Part shown: positions 1 to 4,579 of the stretch, piece after piece
Numbering within the stretch: the first letter of the stretch is position 1
Layout: each line of letters begins with the position of its first letter
NCBI GenBank assembly: GCA_021827805.1
Contig: JAKAUG010000435.1
Span: 1-5,130, forward strand
From: Bacillota bacterium
GTDB lineage: Bacteria > Bacillota > Sulfobacillia > RBS10-35 > JAJYVN01
Length of the DNA stretch: 5,130 nucleotides
Direction of reading: 5' to 3'
Translations under genes and position numbers: made by a program
The notes under the pieces: model-generated
What the model saw: only the letters and a program-made list of their open reading frames with translations
What the model was told of the DNA's origin: nothing
Database searches by the model: none

Positions 1-57
1 ATGCGGGCGCGCAGGATTTCGCGCAACCCTGCCCCGGCGTCCAAACGGACGTGATGC

Positions 58-72
58 GCAGATGTGCGTCCC
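58..72 (+). repeat. Left copy of a PBP-flanking repeat, GCAGATGTGCGTCCC
   Basis: This 15-mer matches 2671-2686 (GCAGATGTGGCGTCCC) except for one extra G. The two copies lie in the same orientation on either side of the PBP gene. Each forms one arm of an inverted repeat, and in both cases the opposite arm carries GGGACGC followed closely by GCACCG or ACCG. The similarity is direct observation; what it does is unknown. Confidence 0.5.
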
Positions 73-150
73 TGCCTGCGGTTCCAGTCGTTTGCAGCTT
101 TCCAAGCCGCCGGCACCTGCGCCGGGCATTCCCGCCCTGCAGGGACGCAC
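64..150 (+). repeat. 12-bp perfect inverted repeat enclosing a 63-nt structured loop
   Basis: GTGCGTCCCTGC at 64-75 is the exact reverse complement of GCAGGGACGCAC at 139-150. Inside it, 76-81 can pair with 92-97 (six pairs, two of them G-U on the + strand), and 110-114 pairs with 121-125 (CCGGC/GCCGG, six-base loop). The 110-125 stem competes with an alternative stem, 124-127 with 134-137. The two G-U pairs exist only in a + strand transcript, which mildly favours a leader RNA of the PBP gene. No T-tract follows, so it does not look like an intrinsic terminator. It matches no riboswitch consensus I can recall. Confidence 0.6.
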
Positions 151-189
151 CGATCCCTTATGCTCACCACCGGGCCATCGTCGGTTCGT

Positions 190-197
190 GGGAGGTG
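190..197 (+). promoter_or_regulatory. Ribosome binding site deciding the PBP start
   Basis: GGGAGGTG lies four bases before the ATG at 202 (six from the end of GGGAGG), a near-ideal Shine-Dalgarno. This selects ATG 202 over the in-frame GTG at 64, which would place the 12-bp inverted repeat inside coding sequence and add 46 residues before the membrane anchor. Confidence 0.75.
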
Positions 198-201
198 CGT
201 G

Positions 202-2634
202 ATGCCGAAGGGCGATCGGGGAGGAAGACCAGGTGCCGGGCCGCACGCCCACGCCGCAGGCGCACCGGAGCGGCGCGGCGGGCGCCGACGCTGGTGGCGC
301 CGCGCCCTCTGGGGCTGCGGCGCCGTGGCCGCGGCCGGCGTCCTCTACTCGGGCAGCGTCCTCGCGCGAGCTCTGTGGACGCTGCCCCCGATTGGCGATC
401 CTGCCCAGATGCAGGCAGCGGCCTCGGTGATCATTGATCGCTACGGTCAGGTGGTCTCGACCGTGCCGGGCCCCGAGGTCCGCCAGCCGGTGACGCTCGG
501 CCAGGTTCCGGCGGTTGTGCAGAACGCCTTCGTGGCCGTGGAAGATCGCCATTTCTACCAGGAGGGCGCCATCAGCTATCGCGGCTTTGCGCGCGCGGCC
601 CTCGCGGACATTCGCGGCAGGCCGTTGCAGGGCGGCAGCACGATCACACAGCAGCTTGCCAAGGACCTGTACCTGACGCCGCGAGACACGCTGGTGCGCA
701 AGATGCAGGAGGCCATCCTCGGGATCGAGCTGGCCAACCGTTTCAGCAAGGCGCAGATCCTGGACATGTACCTCAACGACGTCTTCCTCGGCGATCACGC
801 CTACGGAGTGCAGGCGGCGGCGGAGACGTATTTCGGCGCCCCCGTCGGCCAGCTGACACTGCCCCAGGCGGCGCTGCTGGCGGGCCTCCCCCAGGCGCCG
901 AGTGGGTACGACCCCCTGGTGCATCCACAGGCGGCCCTGGCCCGGCGGAACACCGTTCTCGCCGTGATGGCCGAACGCGGATACATCACCAGCGCCACGG
1001 CCGCCGCGGCCCAGGCTTCCCCCCTGGGCCTGAACCCCGGCGCGGGCGTTGGGGGCGCGTCGGCGCCCAACACGTCCGGCTATGCCGATCCGTGGTTTGT
1101 CGACGCGGTCGTCGAGCAACTGGAGCAGCAGGACGGGCTCTCCCCGCGGCTCGTCGCCTCTGGCGGCCTGCGCATCTATACCACGCTGGACCCGAAGGCC
1201 TACGCGGCGGCCCAACAGGCGATCACGGCCGAACTTGGACAGAACTTTCCCAGCAACGGCGCGGGCAATCCCATGCAGGCTGCCGCGGTGCTCATGGACC
1301 AGCAGACGGGTGACGTCCTGGCCCTGGTCGGGGGGCGAACGCACACGGGCTTTTTGGACTTCAACCGCGCCACGCAGGCTGAACAGCAGCCGGGCAGCAC
1401 GATCAAGCCCCTGGTGGACTACATCCCGGCCCTGGAGGCGGGCTACACCCCCGGCACCGTGGTCAACGATGTCGTGCACACCTATCGCGTCGGCCCGGGG
1501 CAGCCGCTCTATGCGCCGACCGACGACAACAACATCTACTATGGCCTGACGACGCTGACCGAAGCCCTGCGCCGCTCCGTGAACACCGTGGCAGTGCAGC
1601 TCCTCAACCGCGTCGGCGTCGCCAAGGGGATCGCCACGGCGCGCCGGCTGGGTCTCACCGATCTCAATCCCCAGACCAACGACCACTTGGCGGTGGCCCT
1701 CGGCGGAACGGTGAACTGCTGCACGCCCCTGGAGATGGCGGATGCCTATGCCACGATTGCCAACGGCGGCAAGCTGGTGACGCCGCGGCTGGTGATCAAG
1801 GTGCTCGCGCCGGACGGACGGGTGCTCGTCAACAATCCGGTGCACACGAAGCGGGTCCTCGACCCGCGCATCGCCTACGTCATGACCAAGATGCTCGAGA
1901 CCGTGGATACGCCGCAGCCGAACACCGGGTGGGACGTGCTCAGCGGGCCCAACGATTCCAACTTCGGCACCGGATACGATGCCGCCGTGCAGGACAACGT
2001 ACCCGGCTGGCCGATGGCGGCCAAGACGGGCACGACGAACAACAACGAGCAGGCGTGGTACGTCGGCTACACCCCCCTGTACACTGGGGCGGTGTGGGTG
2101 GGGCGCGACCAGCCCCAGCCCCAGCCGGGCATGTACGGGGGCACGGTGGCGGGTCCCATCCTGAAGGCGACCATGGCCGCGGCCCTCCAGGGCCAGAGCC
2201 CCGTGCACTTCCCGCGCCCGGCCGGGATCGTCCAGGCACCCATCGACATCATGGCACCACCCTGGCACGTGGCCAAGCCCGGGCCGCTGACGCCCGCCAC
2301 CGCCGTCCGCGAGGAGTGGTTTGTGGCCGGGACCCAGCCGACACAGGCCGACGGGTTGTGGGTGCAGGCCCAGGTCGGCACCCGCAACGACGGCGCGCTA
2401 TGGCAGACGGGCTGCGTGGGCAGTCCCGAGGTCAGGACCTTCCTCAACCTGCCTGGGCCTTACGGTAAGGCCTGGGCCCAAGGGATCGTCTCGATCCTGG
2501 GCAAGAGCAACTGGAAGCAGTTCGTCCCGCTGGAGGCGAGCCTGATCCCACCGACTCAGGCGTGCCGGCCGCTGGGCGGCGGCCGACTGGGGAATTTCGG
2601 CCGTCTGTTCGGCACCACACTGCCTGGCGGGTAG
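202..2634 (+). CDS. Class A penicillin-binding protein (PBP1A family), bifunctional peptidoglycan glycosyltransferase/transpeptidase
   Basis: The 810-aa product polymerises lipid II into glycan strands and cross-links the stem peptides outside the cytoplasmic membrane. A basic N-terminus (residues 1-34, Arg-rich) precedes one membrane anchor at about 35-55. The GT51 glycosyltransferase domain follows: catalytic Glu114 in EDRHFY, GGSTITQQLAKDLYL from residue 144, then RKMQEA and ILDMYLND. The transpeptidase domain has nucleophile Ser399 in STIK (399-402), SVN at 459-461 and KTGT at 608-611, so both activities look intact. The first GT51 motif reads FYQEGAISYRG where many homologues have FYxHxG; I recall EGA/EGG forms in other PBP1A proteins, so it is probably a lineage variant. 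After the KTG motif come a QPQPQP stretch and a C-terminal tail (about 690-810) containing EEWFVAGTQPT and Cys738 and Cys788. Length is normal for the family. The transcript probably ends at the hairpin at 2653-2689. Confidence 0.95.
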   Translation: MPKGDRGGRPGAGPHAHAAGAPERRGGRRRWWRRALWGCGAVAAAGVLYSGSVLARALWTLPPIGDPAQMQAAASVIIDRYGQVVSTVPGPEVRQPVTLGQVPAVVQNAFVAVEDRHFYQEGAISYRGFARAALADIRGRPLQGGSTITQQLAKDLYLTPRDTLVRKMQEAILGIELANRFSKAQILDMYLNDVFLGDHAYGVQAAAETYFGAPVGQLTLPQAALLAGLPQAPSGYDPLVHPQAALARRNTVLAVMAERGYITSATAAAAQASPLGLNPGAGVGGASAPNTSGYADPWFVDAVVEQLEQQDGLSPRLVASGGLRIYTTLDPKAYAAAQQAITAELGQNFPSNGAGNPMQAAAVLMDQQTGDVLALVGGRTHTGFLDFNRATQAEQQPGSTIKPLVDYIPALEAGYTPGTVVNDVVHTYRVGPGQPLYAPTDDNNIYYGLTTLTEALRRSVNTVAVQLLNRVGVAKGIATARRLGLTDLNPQTNDHLAVALGGTVNCCTPLEMADAYATIANGGKLVTPRLVIKVLAPDGRVLVNNPVHTKRVLDPRIAYVMTKMLETVDTPQPNTGWDVLSGPNDSNFGTGYDAAVQDNVPGWPMAAKTGTTNNNEQAWYVGYTPLYTGAVWVGRDQPQPQPGMYGGTVAGPILKATMAAALQGQSPVHFPRPAGIVQAPIDIMAPPWHVAKPGPLTPATAVREEWFVAGTQPTQADGLWVQAQVGTRNDGALWQTGCVGSPEVRTFLNLPGPYGKAWAQGIVSILGKSNWKQFVPLEASLIPPTQACRPLGGGRLGNFGRLFGTTLPGG

Positions 2635-2652
2635 GTCCGAGCCGCGTGCAGC

Positions 2653-2689
2653 GGCGGGACGCCGCACCGTGCAGATGTGGCGTCCCGCC
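2653..2689 (+). terminator. Strong hairpin after the PBP gene, probable terminator without U-tract
   Basis: GGCGGGACGCCGCA (2653-2666) pairs with TGTGGCGTCCCGCC (2676-2689): 14 pairs, one of them G-U, around a nine-base loop. It begins 18 bases after the PBP stop, the usual place for a terminator. The following bases are C-rich rather than T-rich, so it is not a canonical intrinsic terminator; it could stop or stabilise the 3' end in a GC-rich host. A smaller stem at 2641-2655 overlaps it by three bases and would compete. Confidence 0.5.
2671..2686 (+). repeat. Right copy of the PBP-flanking repeat, GCAGATGTGGCGTCCC
   Basis: It is nearly identical to 58-72, with one extra G, and lies in the same orientation on the other side of the PBP gene. 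Here it forms part of the loop and most of the 3' arm of the 2653-2689 hairpin. GCACCG at 2664-2669 likewise recurs at 147-152 beside the opposite arm of the upstream inverted repeat. Confidence 0.5.
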
Positions 2690-2709
2690 CCGCCCCCCGG
2701 TAGGTCCCC
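2684..2709 (-). other. G-quadruplex-type motif on the minus strand
   Basis: C-tracts on the + strand at 2684-2686, 2688-2691, 2693-2698 and 2706-2709 give four G-tracts of at least three on the minus strand, with loops of 1, 1 and 7 bases. This fits the general G3+N1-7 pattern. It overlaps the 3' arm of the PBP hairpin. The pattern is visible; formation in the cell is inference, and C-runs are common in DNA of this composition. Confidence 0.35.
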
Positions 2710-2959
2710 GCCTTGGGCGCGGAGCATCGTCCCGCGATGGCGACTCTGCGCAGGTCTCTGGGGTTTTTCACTCTCCGCGCATCCGGCTCGTCTCCGGGCC
2801 GCCCGTGGTCGGTGGCCTGACGCGCCGGAGTCCTGCCGATCGCGGTACGCGCCTTGTGGGGCGTTTCCGTAGGGCGACGGGGCTTGCGCCCACCTGCGGC
2901 CACCGCGCCATACACTGGCGTCTCGGCGGGGGGGGATCGCGGAGCCCACGGGGTGGCGC

Positions 2960-3688
2960 TCACTCCTCGCGGGACCGCGGCATGGCATCTCCCGTTCCCA
3001 CCACCAGGGGGATGAGTTGCGGCAGATCGTCGATCACGGGGATCCCGCCCTCCGGGCAGACCAGGCGGGGGTCACGGCGCCGCCAGACCGGGCGAATCCC
3101 CAGGGCGCGTGCCCCCTGTATGTCCCCCTCCCACCAGTCCCCCACCATCCAGGCCGCCTGGGGAGGCACGGCCAGCGCCGCCAACGCGGAGGCAAACATC
3201 TGCGACGCCGGCTTGCAGCGGCGGACCTCTCCCGATGTCACGACGGCGTCAAAGTATGGACCAATGCCCAACTGGTCCAGTTCCCATGCGAGGCTGTGCG
3301 AGAAACAGGAGACATCCGAGACAACCGCCAGGCGCAGGCCGGCGGCCCGTAACGCCCGCAGGGTCTGTGCCGCTCCCCGGGCCAGGTGCGTGTGGGCGAG
3401 CATGGCCCGACGCATCGCCCGCTCCAGTGCCCGCGGTTCCGTGCCCGGGAAGGCGCTGGCGATCACCTCCCCCCAGGGGGCGTCCTCTCCCCGCTGCCAG
3501 ATGGGGTCCAGGCGGTCGTGGAGCAGCCGCTCGAGATGCGCCGCGAACCCCGGGGCCGCGGCGCCGGGGCAGCCCAGGCCGGACAGGTGGGCCGCCGCGG
3601 CGGCCACGGCCAGGGTCCACATCCCCGGCACGGGTGCATCAGGGGCGGTGAGCGTGTTCCCGTAATCGAAGAGGACGGCGGCGTCCAA
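2960..3688 (-). CDS. HAD-superfamily hydrolase (haloacid dehalogenase-like), substrate unknown
   Basis: A 242-aa soluble protein of the usual size for a HAD hydrolase with a helical cap. Motif I is LFDYGNTL with nucleophile Asp8; motif II is Ser124 in AVVSD; motif III is Lys159 in RCKPAS; motif IV is GDWWEGD with Asp184 and Asp189. The region at about 20-100 between motifs I and II is helical, consistent with a C1-type cap. The second Asp of the usual DxDGT motif is Gly10, so the common general acid/base is missing at that position; I recall FDYGNTL forms among uncharacterised HAD proteins. The TTG start at 3688 is chosen because GGAGG ends six bases before it; the in-frame GTG at 3694 overlaps the Shine-Dalgarno. 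It is transcribed divergently from cobU and convergently with the PBP gene. A phosphatase role in cobalamin or other metabolism is possible but unsupported. Confidence 0.88.
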   Translation of the reverse strand: MDAAVLFDYGNTLTAPDAPVPGMWTLAVAAAAAHLSGLGCPGAAAPGFAAHLERLLHDRLDPIWQRGEDAPWGEVIASAFPGTEPRALERAMRRAMLAHTHLARGAAQTLRALRAAGLRLAVVSDVSCFSHSLAWELDQLGIGPYFDAVVTSGEVRRCKPASQMFASALAALAVPPQAAWMVGDWWEGDIQGARALGIRPVWRRRDPRLVCPEGGIPVIDDLPQLIPLVVGTGDAMPRSREE

Positions 3689-3694
3689 CGGCAC

Positions 3695-3702
3695 CCTCCC
3701 CC
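3695..3702 (-). promoter_or_regulatory. Ribosome binding site deciding the HAD start
   Basis: On the minus strand GGGGGAGG is followed by six bases (GTGCCG) and then TTG at 3688-3686. The spacing fits TTG initiation. The GTG within those six bases (3694-3692) abuts the Shine-Dalgarno directly and is unlikely to be used. No Shine-Dalgarno was seen at the in-frame ATG further upstream, near 3847. Confidence 0.65.
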
Positions 3703-3762
3703 GCTGGCCCAGTGCGCGGCGGGCCCGCGCCGGATCGGCTCCCACGGGCGGTTGGCCGTAGG

Positions 3763-3782
3763 CCCTCCCCTCCCCTGCTCCC
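3763..3782 (-). other. G-quadruplex-type motif in the HAD leader/promoter region
   Basis: The minus strand reads GGG-AGCA-GGGG-A-GGGG-A-GGG (C-tracts on the + strand at 3780-3782, 3772-3775, 3767-3770 and 3763-3765). Four G-tracts with loops of 4, 1 and 1 bases make this the tighter of the two such motifs in the window. It lies 75-94 bases upstream of the HAD TTG, so it could sit in the HAD promoter or the 5' untranslated RNA. Formation and function are inference. Confidence 0.4.
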
Positions 3783-3815
3783 GCGCTGCCTGGCCTCGTG
3801 CAGGCTGGCGCTCGG

Positions 3816-3840
3816 CCGGGCAGGGGGCGTGCAGGCCCGG
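3816..3840 (+). repeat. 6-bp perfect GC inverted repeat upstream of cobU
   Basis: CCGGGC (3816-3821) pairs with GCCCGG (3835-3840) around a 13-base loop that contains one of the GTGCAGG copies. It could be an operator or RNA hairpin for either divergent gene. Short GC stems are frequent by chance in this composition, so the call is weak. Confidence 0.3.
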
Positions 3841-3982
3841 GGATCATGAGAACACAAGCTCGTTGGTGCAGGATCAGCGGGCCGCGCTCCCGCGCTGGCT
3901 GGCAGGTGGCGGAGAGCGGCACGCGAAAGTTCCCCCGCGCGCTGCCCGGCCGCGTCGTGGGCCTCGCCGCACCGCGTCCGAT

Positions 3983-3989
3983 GGGAGGG
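3983..3989 (+). promoter_or_regulatory. Ribosome binding site deciding the cobU start
   Basis: GGGAGGG ends eight bases before the GTG at 3998. The alternative ATG at 4007 is in frame but 17 bases away and would leave only three residues before the P-loop glycine. The GTG start gives MLAMVTGPVRSGKS, matching the usual N-terminus of the family. Confidence 0.7.
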
Positions 3990-3997
3990 ACCGATCC

Positions 3998-4579
3998 GTG
4001 CTCGCGATGGTCACCGGGCCGGTGCGCAGCGGCAAGTCCGTGTTCGCCGAGTCCAAGGTGGCGGCCCACGGTCCGCGCGTGCTCTATGTGGCGACGTTCC
4101 GCCGGGATCCCGCCGATCCTGAGATGGAGGACCGCGTGCGCCTGCACCAGCGGCGCCGACCGGCCGAATGGACGACGCTGGAGGCCCCCGAGGATCCCGC
4201 GGCCGCGCTGGCGGGGGTCGCAGATGATCACGATGCGCTGCTGCTCGATTGTCTGGCCGTCCTGGTCGGGAACTGGGTCTGGGAGGCGGCACCCCTGGCT
4301 CCCGACGCGTCGGTGGCGCCCGCGCCTGTCGTGGCCAGGGCCCATGCGCTGGCGGACGAGCGGTTGGGGAGCCTGTTGCAGGCGCTTTCCAGGCTGTGCT
4401 GTCCGGCCGTGGTCGTGACCAATGAGGTTGGTTGGGGCGTGGTCCCCCCCACACCGCTGGGCCGCCTCTTCAGGGATGTGCTCGGCCGCTGCAATCAACG
4501 GATGGCCGCCGCTGCGGATGAGGTGCACCTGCTCGTTTCCGGGATCCCGCTGCGGATCAAGCCGGGGGCGGCCACGTGA
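3998..4579 (+). CDS. cobU: Bifunctional adenosylcobinamide kinase / adenosylcobinamide-phosphate guanylyltransferase
   Basis: The 193-aa cytoplasmic enzyme phosphorylates adenosylcobinamide and transfers GMP from GTP to make adenosylcobinamide-GDP, the activated intermediate for joining the lower ligand of cobalamin. The whole family pattern is visible: P-loop GPVRSGKS (7-14), LYVATFRRD (29-37), EMEDRVRLHQRRRP (42-55) with His50 at the position I align with the guanylylated histidine of Salmonella CobU, LLLDCLAVLVGN (81-92), VTNEVGWGVVP (140-150), FRDVLGRCNQ (158-167) and ADEVHLLVSGIPL (173-185). Most homologues have GGARSGKS in the P-loop; Pro8-Val9 is a mild variant that keeps the Lys13-Ser14 pair. 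Length is close to the usual 175-195 aa. Its TGA overlaps the GTG of the next gene (GTGA, 4576-4579), implying one operon and translational coupling. It is also called CobP in aerobic-pathway organisms. Confidence 0.95.
   Translation: MLAMVTGPVRSGKSVFAESKVAAHGPRVLYVATFRRDPADPEMEDRVRLHQRRRPAEWTTLEAPEDPAAALAGVADDHDALLLDCLAVLVGNWVWEAAPLAPDASVAPAPVVARAHALADERLGSLLQALSRLCCPAVVVTNEVGWGVVPPTPLGRLFRDVLGRCNQRMAAAADEVHLLVSGIPLRIKPGAAT

Larger units (their letters stand above)
1..201. other. Leader/intergenic region upstream of the PBP gene
   Basis: No convincing gene is seen here. Frame 1 is open from position 1 to a TGA at 52-54 (17 codons), which could be the tail of an upstream gene, but it is too short to recognise. 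Frame 2 is open from position 2 to a TGA at 200-202 that overlaps the PBP ATG. Its third-position GC is only about 60%, well below the neighbouring genes, and its translation is rich in Pro, Arg and Cys without recognisable motifs, so I treat it as non-coding. The region holds a perfect 12-bp inverted repeat and the PBP ribosome binding site. No clear -35/-10 promoter pair was found; TATGCT at 159-164 is a weak -10-like match with no good partner. Confidence 0.5.
2635..2959. other. Intergenic region between convergent PBP and HAD genes
   Basis: I see no gene in these 325 bases. Minus-strand open frames crossing it translate to Arg/Pro/Ala-rich sequence typical of spurious frames in GC-rich DNA. 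It contains a short hairpin at 2641-2655 (GCCGC/GCGGC), the overlapping strong hairpin at 2653-2689, a C-run cluster at 2684-2709, a T5 run at 2764-2768 without a clear stem before it, another hairpin at 2797-2817 (GGCCGCC/GGTGGCC, one G-U, seven-base loop), and a run of eight G at 2928-2935. No clear terminator for the minus-strand HAD gene was found. Confidence 0.6.
3689..3997. other. Divergent intergenic region between the HAD gene and cobU
   Basis: No gene is supported in these 309 bases; open frames crossing it are extensions of its neighbours without their own start signals. Both promoters must lie here or nearby, but I found no convincing -35/-10 pair. Visible structure: a 10-bp palindrome GCGGGCCCGC (3719-3728), GGCC-gta-GGCC (3754-3764), a minus-strand G-run cluster (3763-3782), a 6-bp GC hairpin (3816-3840), GTGCAGG three times (3798, 3829, 3866), and an AT-richer patch at 3843-3866 (about 54% AT) containing the palindrome TCATGA. 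A cobalamin riboswitch would be expected before cobU, but the diagnostic B12 box and the CCACTG and GGGAAGG elements are absent on the + strand. Confidence 0.5.

Noticed and set aside
159..164. TATGCT as a -10 box for the PBP gene
   Set aside because: Four of six matches and no acceptable -35 hexamer at 16-18 bases upstream.
64..201. Upstream GTG start at 64 adding 46 residues to the PBP
   Set aside because: The ATG at 202 has an excellent ribosome binding site, while the extension has weaker third-position GC, no Shine-Dalgarno and contains the 12-bp inverted repeat.
2..202. Frame-2 open reading frame ending in TGATG overlap with the PBP start, suggesting a coupled upstream gene
   Set aside because: Third-position GC of about 60% and a motif-free Pro/Arg/Cys-rich translation do not match the coding style of the neighbours; coincidence of an open frame is likely over 200 bases of GC-rich DNA.
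2764..2768. T5 run as the U-tract of an intrinsic terminator for the PBP transcript
   Set aside because: Only a 3-bp stem or a long-range CCCC/GGGG pairing precedes it; the strong hairpin is 75 bases upstream.
2556..2963. Minus-strand frame of 135 codons whose ATG overlaps the HAD stop as ATGA
   Set aside because: The overlap looks like coupling, but the translation is Arg/Pro/Ala-rich without motifs, it runs through the PBP hairpin and into the antisense of the PBP 3' end, and there is no sign of coding constraint.
3901..3960. ACCTGCC on the minus strand (reverse complement of GGCAGGT at 3901-3907) as a B12 box
   Set aside because: The rest of the box (AGCCAGGAGA) is not present, and the cobalamin genes are on the opposite strand.
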